DNA of 11,097 bases from JAIRNF01 sp031550925 (lineage in GTDB: Bacteria > Bacteroidota > Bacteroidia > Bacteroidales > UBA932): the NCBI GenBank assembly GCA_031550925.1, contig JAVBOE010000037.1, positions 1 through 11,097 of the forward strand, read 5' to 3'. Below, one piece after another: positions 5,271-11,097 of this stretch; position 1 is the stretch's first letter, and every line of letters begins with the position of its first letter. The notes under the pieces are model-generated. The model had not been told where the DNA came from, made no database searches, and saw nothing but the letters and a program-made list of their open reading frames with translations. The translations under genes were made by a program, and so were the position numbers.

Positions 5271-6935
5271 AGCGTGGGTTTGATATAAATATCGCTTAAT
5301 ACTTCTCTTTGCTGTTTTTTCAAACTCCTCGGGATATACGCGAATTGCTGATAGCTGGCTATAGATAGGCAGCTCTTTATTCAGCTCAACCCGAATTTTT
5401 TCAAACGTTTTTTCTATTTCCTCTTTTGATAAGCCTGCCGCGTCTGTTTGAGCATAATCAGGATAGATAAGCGCCACCAGCTTGCCATCGTGCTCAATAA
5501 CTAACGATTCCGCAACATACATTGCTGCATTAACTTTATCTTCTATCTCTTCGGGATAGATGTTTTGCCCCGAAGGACCAAGAATCATATTTTTACTTCT
5601 TCCGCGAATAAACAGATATCCATCTTTATCCATCACTCCAACATCGCCTGTATGCAGCCAACCGTCTGCATCTAATACCTCTTTGGTAGCCTCTTCGTTT
5701 TTGTAGTAGCCAAGCATAACGTTGTCGCCTTTTACAAGAATTTCTCCCTCAACATTTGCAGGGTCTGGAGAGTCTATTCTTGCCACCATACGCGAAACTA
5801 TTTTTCCGCAAGAGTATAAACGCGTTTCTTTCCAGTCTGCATAAGAAATTATCGGGCCACATTCAGTCATACCATACCCTACAGCGTAACGAAAACCAAT
5901 ATCTTTGAAGAATTTCTCTGCATCTCGATTAAATGCAGCTCCGCCGACAACTATTTCATAAAAATTACCGCCAAAAGCACTTTCAAGCGATGTAAACATT
6001 TTTTTCTTGACACGCTGATCAAGAATTGGCAGTTTCAACGCCAGCTTTATCAACGGTTTCTCGAGTATAGGGATGAGCTTATTCTTATATATTTTTTCTA
6101 CGATAAGCGGAACTGTTATTATCAGACTTGGTTTTACTTTAGCAAAAGCGTCAAGTATAACTTTAGGGCTTGGAAGTCGTGTTAAGAAATGAACGTGAGC
6201 GCCCACTGCCATTTCAAAAATAAACTCGAATGCCAGTCCATACATGTGAGCCATTGGTAACATGGCAACAATAGCATCGCCTGCTTTCATCTCAGAAAAG
6301 ACTTCTTTTGCAAACAAAAGATTTGAACGAAGACTTCTGTATGGAACCATAACACCTTTTGAAAAGCCGGTTGTTCCTGACGTGTAGTTGATAATTGCCA
6401 ACTCTTCCGGTTTATCCTCGTGATAGTTTACATGCTCCGGACGAAAATATTTAGGATATTTTTTCCCGTACATTTCGTTGAGCGTTTCACGAGCAACCTT
6501 AATTTTCTCTCTTTTTGCATACAGAAGAGATAAATCGGGAATCAGAATGATTGCTTCAAGATGGGGCATGGCTGCCTCGTTAAGACTTTCCCACACAACA
6601 TCGCCTACGAAAAGAATTCGGGCATCGCAGTGGTTTACGATATGGTGAACACTATCTGCCTTAAACTCGTGTAAAATAGGAACGGCAACAGCTCCATAAG
6701 TTAAGGTTGCTAAAAAAACAATACCCCAGTTGGCGCTATTACGTCCACATATTGCAACTTTATCGCCTTTATTTAAACCGCATTCTTCAAAAATAATATG
6801 AAGCTTCTCTATGCGCCGTGCAACATCTTTATAGTGAAAACTAGGACCATTGTAGTCCGATAACGCAAGCTGCTCCCAGTTTGTTTTAATGCTTTCTTCT
6901 ATATATTTATTGAAAGGTTTATTTATATCCATCAT
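5265..6935 (-). CDS. AMP-binding acyl-CoA synthetase, long-chain fatty-acid-CoA ligase type
   Basis: The 556-residue protein is an ANL-superfamily adenylating enzyme that would activate a carboxylic acid with ATP and transfer it to CoA. Core motifs in order are YTSGTTGFSKG (184-194, phosphate-binding loop), YGMTECGP (354-361), GWLHTGD (425-431, with the ribose-binding Asp431), and RGRSKNMILGPSGQNIYPEEIE (444-465, hinge and C-terminal subdomain). A long-chain fatty acid is the most likely substrate, from overall resemblance to bacterial FadD-like enzymes, but the chain-length pocket cannot be read by eye. The C-terminal motif that normally ends in G-K-I-x-R reads KTAKRSIKR (540-548), so Ser545 seems to replace the usual lysine. 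The protein starts with two Met codons, and either could be used. It lies 58 bases after purM on the same strand and may share its transcript. Confidence 0.87.
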   Translation of the reverse strand: MMDINKPFNKYIEESIKTNWEQLALSDYNGPSFHYKDVARRIEKLHIIFEECGLNKGDKVAICGRNSANWGIVFLATLTYGAVAVPILHEFKADSVHHIVNHCDARILFVGDVVWESLNEAAMPHLEAIILIPDLSLLYAKREKIKVARETLNEMYGKKYPKYFRPEHVNYHEDKPEELAIINYTSGTTGFSKGVMVPYRSLRSNLLFAKEVFSEMKAGDAIVAMLPMAHMYGLAFEFIFEMAVGAHVHFLTRLPSPKVILDAFAKVKPSLIITVPLIVEKIYKNKLIPILEKPLIKLALKLPILDQRVKKKMFTSLESAFGGNFYEIVVGGAAFNRDAEKFFKDIGFRYAVGYGMTECGPIISYADWKETRLYSCGKIVSRMVARIDSPDPANVEGEILVKGDNVMLGYYKNEEATKEVLDADGWLHTGDVGVMDKDGYLFIRGRSKNMILGPSGQNIYPEEIEDKVNAAMYVAESLVIEHDGKLVALIYPDYAQTDAAGLSKEEIEKTFEKIRVELNKELPIYSQLSAIRVYPEEFEKTAKRSIKRYLYQTHAK

Positions 6936-6993
6936 AATCGCAAATATTTAGCACAATATATGTGTTATAAACAGCTTAGATAGTAAATAAGTT

Positions 6994-8163
6994 TTATTTT
7001 GTGTAGCTGAATTCCCCGTAGCTACTACGAATGGTTAGATGCGTCTTATCTGATTTTTCTACTCGCCCGACAAGTTGCGCATCTATATTGTATTTCTTTG
7101 AGATGTCTATAACTTGTTGCGCATACTCAGGCTTAAGATATACTTCGAAACGATGCCCCATGTTGTAAACCTTATACATCTCTTGCCACGAAGTCTTAGA
7201 TTCTTCTTGAATAATGCGGAAGAGCGGGGGTGTTGGAAACAGGTTATCTTTTATTACATGAACATCATCAACAAAGTGCAGTACCTTGGTTTGCGCTCCA
7301 CCCGAGCAATGTACCATACCATGAACTTGCAGCTGCAGCGCCGAAAGAATTTCACGTACAACAGGCGCATAGGTTCGGGTTGGCGACAGCACAAGCTTTC
7401 CGTAAGTCATACCTGTTTCACGATCTATATCGATCAGTTTGCGAGTGCCAGAATAAACCAAATCGTTGGGAATAGAAGCATCGAAACTTTCGGGATATTT
7501 TTCCGCAAGATAATGCGCAAACACATCGTGACGGGCTGAGGTAAGACCGTTACTCCCCATACCTCCGTTATATTCGTGTTCGTACGTTGCCTGTCCGTAT
7601 GACGCTAAGCCGACAATTACATCTCCTGCCTGTATGTTAGCATTATCAACAATCTTAGAGCGTAGGGCTCGTGCTGTAACTGTGCTGTCAACAATTATTG
7701 TGCGCACTAAATCGCCAACATCGGCTGTTTCTCCGCCTGTAAGCACAATGTTTACACCTAACTCGCGCAGCTCGCTTATCAACTCTTCCGTTCCGTTGAT
7801 AATAGCCGAAATTACCTCACCAGGAATCAGCTGCTTGTTGCGCCCTATTGTTGACGAAAGTAGAATGTTATCGGTAATACCAACGCACAATAAATCGTCG
7901 AGGTTCATTACAACAGCATCTTGCGCAATGCCTTTCCAAACTGACATATCGCCTGTTTCTTTCCAGTACATGTAGGCTAGAGAAGATTTAGTTCCTGCAC
8001 CGTCTGCATGCATGGCGAGACAATAACGCTCATCATCGGTCAGTGTGTCGGGAACTATCTTACAGAATGCTTTTGGAAAAAGCCCCTTGTCCAGATTTTT
8101 TATAGCGTTGTGTACGTCTTCTTTTGATGCGGAAACCCCGCGTTTATCGTATCTTGATGTCAT
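6994..8163 (-). CDS. purM: Phosphoribosylformylglycinamidine cyclo-ligase (AIR synthase)
   Basis: The 389-residue protein matches PurM, which closes the imidazole ring: FGAM plus ATP gives aminoimidazole ribonucleotide (AIR), ADP and phosphate, in the cytosolic purine pathway. Visible motifs in order are HADGAGTKS (52-60), QDAVVMNLDDLLCVG (81-95), TGGETADVGD (142-151), SNGLTSARHD (204-213), PTRTYAP (261-267), HCSGGAQTK (285-293), PPLFRIIQ (312-319) and YNMGHRFEVY (343-352). It is about 40 residues longer than the E. coli enzyme. Part of this is the loop around YEHEYNGGMGSN (~195-205), which I know from the Bacteroidetes form. The ATG at 8163 follows the porE-like stop by 21 bases, so it is probably read from a promoter upstream of that gene. 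No other pur genes are in the window. Confidence 0.92.
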   Translation of the reverse strand: MTSRYDKRGVSASKEDVHNAIKNLDKGLFPKAFCKIVPDTLTDDERYCLAMHADGAGTKSSLAYMYWKETGDMSVWKGIAQDAVVMNLDDLLCVGITDNILLSSTIGRNKQLIPGEVISAIINGTEELISELRELGVNIVLTGGETADVGDLVRTIIVDSTVTARALRSKIVDNANIQAGDVIVGLASYGQATYEHEYNGGMGSNGLTSARHDVFAHYLAEKYPESFDASIPNDLVYSGTRKLIDIDRETGMTYGKLVLSPTRTYAPVVREILSALQLQVHGMVHCSGGAQTKVLHFVDDVHVIKDNLFPTPPLFRIIQEESKTSWQEMYKVYNMGHRFEVYLKPEYAQQVIDISKKYNIDAQLVGRVEKSDKTHLTIRSSYGEFSYTK

Positions 8164-8184
8164 TCGACTTATAATCCGTTTTTA

Positions 8185-10161
8185 CTATTTATTCAACACC
8201 TCAAGCTCTGTTCTACGATTCAGCTGATGTGCTATTTCTTTCTGTTCCTCTGTTTTCAATGCGTTGATGTATGCTTCGGTTAACTTCGCTCCTACTCGCA
8301 AGAAGCTGTACTTATCGGCCATCGCTCTATCTACAACCTTAGGTTCAGACTCGCCATAGCCAACGGCATACATACGTATTTCGTCAATACCTTCGTGTAT
8401 CAGATAATCAACAACGGCCTGCGCACGGCGTTGAGATAAATCTAGGTTCGATTCTTCCGTGCCACGATTATCGGTGTGGGCAATTAGCTCTACAACGATA
8501 TCGGGGTTATCAACCATAATTTCTACCAGCTCGCTAAGTGCCGCTCTCGACTCCGGATTCAATGCCGCGCTACCATATTCGTAGAATATGTTAGGTATTT
8601 CGATAGGCTTAGCCGTAGAAACCATCAGCATGGTATCTCGGTGTGTGTAGCTATCTGTCAATCCAACGGTTGTAAACAACGATTTTTGGTTTAAGTAGCC
8701 CTGAGCTGTCGCTACAGCAATATAATCTGTATTAGAATTCAGCTTAAACTCATAAACTCCGTTAGCACCAGTATTCTTAATAAGTACCGCGCCATTGCTT
8801 CCGGTAAGTTTAACCTGTACACCGGAAATCGGGCGTCTAGTTTCTTCGCTTAAAGCAACTCCGGTAACAAAGTATTCTATCACAGGAATATTTTTGTAGA
8901 AACGATAGATATCATCTCCGCCTCTTCCGCCTTTACGGCGCGAAGAGAAATACCCTTGATCATTATCATCTTCAAATATCAACGCAAAGTCATCCAGCTC
9001 CGAGTTGAAGTTTGGCCCCATATTTTCGACCTCCCAACCATCGGACGTTGGCTTTGCCTTATATATATCTAAGCCGCCATAACCCGGGCGACCGTTAGAA
9101 GCAAAATACAGCTCGCCATTGGCACGAATAAACGGGAAACACTCGTCATCTCTCGTATTGATTTTATTGCCCAAATTTATAGGTGCACCCCAAGAACCAT
9201 TGGCAGTTTTACGTGTCATTTTCCAAATATCGTTGCCGCCAAAGCCGCCCGGCATATTCGACACAAAGTAAAGCGTAAGCCCATCTTTCGATATGCTGGG
9301 ATGCGCCATTACTACACTATCGTTAATGCCCAGCGCTTCAGAATCCATCCAGCTATAGCTGTTATCACGCTTGGCAACGTATATACTACAGCCTTCGAGG
9401 TTATATGCCCCGGGAATGCTTTTACTATAGTACAGATCCGTATAGCTTTCGTTAAAGCTGCACGCACCATCTTCGTCGAACTTACCGTTAACTTCGGGAC
9501 CTAATATTTTAGGTGCATCCCATCCACTACGTCCTCGTTGGGTATAAAAAATTGAGCTGGGTAGCTGACCTGTACCTGCCTGCACTTTTTTCGACTTATT
9601 TCCTGCTCGGCGAGAAGATGTAAAAAGAATCATTTCGTAGTCTGCCGTACCATAAGCAGGCGCATAATCGTTAAAAGGAGTGTTTACTTCTTTAAAGTTC
9701 TCGATGATGTAATCGGCGTTTTTGCCAACTTGTTGTTTAGCCATCTCGCACGAAGCGATGCCTACATCCCCTCGGTAATCATCAGGAACTTGATTTTTAT
9801 ACTCAGTAAAAGCAGCAAGCGCTTTATCAAACTCTTTATTCATCAGCAATGCCTCTCCGTAACGAAGATATGCTTCGGGAATATTATTATAGCGATTGCT
9901 TATCACACGACCATAGGCTCTTTCTGCCTGCGTACTGTTATTAAGAATACGATAGCACTCCCCTAAGCGGAAGTTTACCATAATTCTATCGTTTACGCTA
10001 GTAAGCTTTGGTGACAACTTTTGGTACAATCTTGATGCCTGATAGTACCCTCCCGATTCGTATATGGTATTTGCTTTTTTCAGCTGCTTAGATGCCGTAC
10101 TGCATGAAGCAAGAACCGATAGCGAAAACAAAGCGAATGCAATAGCCTTTATATATTTCAT
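8185..10161 (-). CDS. porE: PorE-like OmpA lipoprotein (TPR, WD40-like, regulatory, OmpA domains), type IX secretion
   Basis: The 658-residue protein has a lipoprotein signal with lipobox LASC and acylated Cys20. TPR helices follow at ~30-135 (for example ANTIYESGGYYQASRLYQKL). Residues ~165-420 hold WD40-like PD40 blades, seen as repeats such as LYFVSNMPGGFGGNDIW, LYFASNGRPGYGGLDIY and GYFSSRRKGGRGGDDIY. A carboxypeptidase-regulatory-like beta-sandwich lies at ~430-510. The OmpA C-terminal domain covers ~522-657. In it, HTD with Asp564 and LSQRR with Arg579 occupy the positions of the two residues that hold diaminopimelate of peptidoglycan. This domain order is that of PorE of Porphyromonas gingivalis, a periplasmic type IX secretion part that links the machine to the cell wall. 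Bacteroidetes often encode several paralogues with this layout, some tied to PorP/SprF genes, so the exact porE identity is less certain than the family. Confidence 0.7.
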   Translation of the reverse strand: MKYIKAIAFALFSLSVLASCSTASKQLKKANTIYESGGYYQASRLYQKLSPKLTSVNDRIMVNFRLGECYRILNNSTQAERAYGRVISNRYNNIPEAYLRYGEALLMNKEFDKALAAFTEYKNQVPDDYRGDVGIASCEMAKQQVGKNADYIIENFKEVNTPFNDYAPAYGTADYEMILFTSSRRAGNKSKKVQAGTGQLPSSIFYTQRGRSGWDAPKILGPEVNGKFDEDGACSFNESYTDLYYSKSIPGAYNLEGCSIYVAKRDNSYSWMDSEALGINDSVVMAHPSISKDGLTLYFVSNMPGGFGGNDIWKMTRKTANGSWGAPINLGNKINTRDDECFPFIRANGELYFASNGRPGYGGLDIYKAKPTSDGWEVENMGPNFNSELDDFALIFEDDNDQGYFSSRRKGGRGGDDIYRFYKNIPVIEYFVTGVALSEETRRPISGVQVKLTGSNGAVLIKNTGANGVYEFKLNSNTDYIAVATAQGYLNQKSLFTTVGLTDSYTHRDTMLMVSTAKPIEIPNIFYEYGSAALNPESRAALSELVEIMVDNPDIVVELIAHTDNRGTEESNLDLSQRRAQAVVDYLIHEGIDEIRMYAVGYGESEPKVVDRAMADKYSFLRVGAKLTEAYINALKTEEQKEIAHQLNRRTELEVLNK

Positions 10162-10203
10162 TATAAACGTATTTGATATTACGCTGCGAAGCCTTTAATC
10201 TGT

Positions 10204-10219
10204 AAAAATAGCTATTTTT
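10204..10219. promoter_or_regulatory. Perfect 16-base palindrome AAAAATAGCTATTTTT
   Basis: The two halves, AAAAATAG and CTATTTTT, are exact reverse complements with no spacer. It lies 43 bases upstream of the porE-like start codon on that strand and upstream of the lipoprotein gene's promoter. It could be a shared operator or only AT-rich sequence; no known regulator site is recognised. Confidence 0.35.
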
Positions 10220-10240
10220 CTATTTACTACCATTTTTGAC

Positions 10241-10270
10241 TTGCTATCTAATACCCTATTTTTAACTTTG
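10241..10270 (+). promoter_or_regulatory. Bacteroidetes-type promoter of the lipoprotein gene
   Basis: TTG at 10241-10243, a 19-base spacer, then TAACTTTG at 10263-10270. The latter matches the -7 consensus TAnnTTTG exactly, and the spacing agrees with the usual 19-21 bases. Transcription would start near 10277, leaving a leader of about 24 bases before the ATG at 10301. This also argues against a TTG start at 10241, which would lie inside the promoter. Confidence 0.65.
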
Positions 10271-10300
10271 CCTCACTTATTAACACTAAAGAATTTATAT

Positions 10301-10963
10301 ATGAAGCTACTAAACACGTTGTTAATCCTTACATTTACCTTCATTCTCATCTCATGTGGGGGAGCCAACTATACCGAAAATGCAGTGCTGGGAAAAGTTC
10401 CGTCTGCTTTTATCGAAATGAAAAAAGAAATAATCCAGCTGCAGAGCAAGGAAGAATCCCGCGAGAAATATAAAAAGAAAGTGGAAAAATGCGTAGATAA
10501 TACCATAAGTGCGGTAAAAAAAGATATGGAGAAGCTGGAAGGTAAAGACATTCCTTTTTCGATGACTTATGACGACCCTTACTATTACATAGAATCTATT
10601 ACGGTAGATAAAGTTTCTCCCAGAGGTATTGGCGGCGGAAGCGATGCTACAATTATCATGACCATGAAGATTAGGGCAAAACAAGATATTGAGGATTTTA
10701 TTGCGCTACCTACTTTATGCTACATAAACATGACTAACGATGAGACCAAATACATTGATAAGGGTACAATCGATCCGTTTTATAGAGGTCAGGTTTCGGG
10801 ATATACAATGCAGACAAACTTTATTAAAAACAAAGGCGTAAAAGGCGGAGAGCTGTTTAACGAAGAAGGTTCCATCATCAGCTTTGCCATTGCATACTAT
10901 GATTATACCGATTTTAAAGAAATCCGCTTTGTAAGCCCCGAAGAGTTTAAGGCTTATAAATAA
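10301..10963 (+). CDS. Lipoprotein of unknown function
   Basis: I do not recognise the family. The ATG at 10301 gives 220 residues with a classic lipoprotein signal: MKLL, a hydrophobic stretch, lipobox LISC with Cys19, then GGAN. A lipid anchor in the periplasm or outer membrane is therefore likely. Residues ~35-80 are highly charged and probably helical (IEMKKEIIQLQSKEESREKY). The rest, ~85-215, looks like mixed beta strands, with a glycine-rich turn GIGGGSD at 109-115 and a DPFYRGQVSGY segment near 158-168. It has three further cysteines (64, 140 and the lipid Cys aside, none in metal-like pairs). An in-frame TTG at 10241 would add 20 residues before the signal and is rejected. It is transcribed divergently from the porE-like gene. 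No function is proposed. Confidence 0.8.
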   Translation: MKLLNTLLILTFTFILISCGGANYTENAVLGKVPSAFIEMKKEIIQLQSKEESREKYKKKVEKCVDNTISAVKKDMEKLEGKDIPFSMTYDDPYYYIESITVDKVSPRGIGGGSDATIIMTMKIRAKQDIEDFIALPTLCYINMTNDETKYIDKGTIDPFYRGQVSGYTMQTNFIKNKGVKGGELFNEEGSIISFAIAYYDYTDFKEIRFVSPEEFKAYK

Positions 10964-10989
10964 AGCCCCCAACCCCCAAAGGGGGCTTT
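10962..10989 (+). terminator. Terminator-like hairpin starting in the lipoprotein stop codon
   Basis: AAAGCCCCC (10962-10970) and GGGGGCTTT (10981-10989) form a perfect 9-bp stem with a ten-base loop; the left arm takes in the last two bases of the TAA stop. The loop also holds CCCCC (10973-10977), which can pair with the same GGGGG run across AAA, so two exclusive hairpins are possible. The T-run after the stem is short (TTT within the stem, then GA), so a repeat element is an alternative. Confidence 0.55.
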
Positions 10990-11001
10990 GAGGTATTCGT
11001 A

Positions 11002-11018
11002 AAGCGTTAAGTGAAAAA
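11002..11018 (+). repeat. Copy 2 of the short dispersed repeat
   Basis: AAGCGTTAAGTGAAAAA matches the copy at 2494-2510 in 16 of 17 bases. It lies in the non-coding end of the window, after the lipoprotein terminator. No gene is visible in 10964-11097, and the last ten bases (CCCGAAAGGG) are a small hairpin cut by the window edge. Confidence 0.45.
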
Positions 11019-11097
11019 AATAGCATAATGTTGGTGAAGAAAGAACAAAAAAAATGTAAAGGACATTTGAACATTTAACCCAAAATACCCGAAAGGG

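Larger units (their letters stand above)
10162..10300. other. Divergent promoter region between the porE-like and lipoprotein genes
   Basis: 139 bases without a gene. It holds a clear Bacteroidetes promoter facing right (10241-10270) and a perfect 16-base AT-rich palindrome (10204-10219). No comparably good promoter was found facing the porE-like gene; the nearest match on that strand is TATTTTTA inside the palindrome. Confidence 0.5.

Noticed and set aside
7114..7539. Plus-strand open frame of 141 codons inside purM
   Set aside because: It is a shadow of a strongly conserved gene on the other strand, with no domain-like content.
10241..10300. Upstream extension of the lipoprotein gene to a TTG at 10241
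   Set aside because: It would put 20 residues before a normal lipoprotein signal and would place the coding start inside a good promoter.
11051..11097. Small inverted repeats (AAATGT / ACATTT and CCCGAAAGGG) at the right edge
   Set aside because: The stems are short, AT-rich or cut by the window edge, so no structure can be claimed.
1..11097. CRISPR array, tRNA, rRNA, known riboswitch, defence or toxin-antitoxin genes
   Set aside because: I looked through all gaps and saw no regular repeat-spacer pattern, cloverleaf-like sequence or matching protein families.

Overview
The window looks like chromosomal DNA from a Bacteroidetes bacterium, probably of the order Bacteroidales. The evidence is a PorE-type OmpA lipoprotein of the type IX secretion system, the long Bacteroidetes form of PurM, -7 promoter boxes of the TAnnTTTG type, no obvious Shine-Dalgarno sequences, and a RAYT-type transposase remnant typical of this phylum. 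Gene order is compact and mostly housekeeping. The only clear accessory part is the first ~640 bases.

Layout. Bases 1-276 hold the 3' end of an IS5-family insertion sequence. It is joined directly to the 3' half of a RAYT/IS200-like (Y1) transposase gene (about 277-585), so the RAYT gene appears to have been broken by the insertion. Two adjacent perfect hairpins (589-607 and 616-638) follow, at the place and with the form expected of REP-like partners of a RAYT. Next is a minus-strand operon, read from 3451 down to 654. It encodes the small and large subunits of an NfnAB-type electron-bifurcating transhydrogenase (ferredoxin / NADH / NADPH) and then a small ACT-domain protein. A 357-base divergent intergenic region follows, with a palindrome and promoter-like boxes. 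After it, on the plus strand, come an orphan sugar-phosphate-type nucleotidyltransferase with its own terminator and a small DUF2007 plus zinc-ribbon protein.

From 10161 down to 5265, three minus-strand genes follow each other at short spacing: a PorE-like OmpA lipoprotein, purM (purine synthesis) and a long-chain acyl-CoA ligase/AMP-binding enzyme. Divergent from porE is a gene for an unrecognised lipoprotein (10301-10963). It has a good Bacteroidetes promoter and a terminator hairpin that begins inside its stop codon.

The genes do not form one obvious pathway. The nfn operon serves redox balance between ferredoxin, NADH and NADPH. PurM and the acyl-CoA ligase serve biosynthesis and lipid metabolism. 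The OmpA protein serves the envelope and secretion. I found no convincing new multi-gene system. The points most worth a second look are the broken RAYT with its REP-like hairpins, the ACT protein locked into the nfn operon, the palindrome in the nfn promoter region, and an apparent loss of the usual C-terminal lysine in the acyl-CoA ligase.
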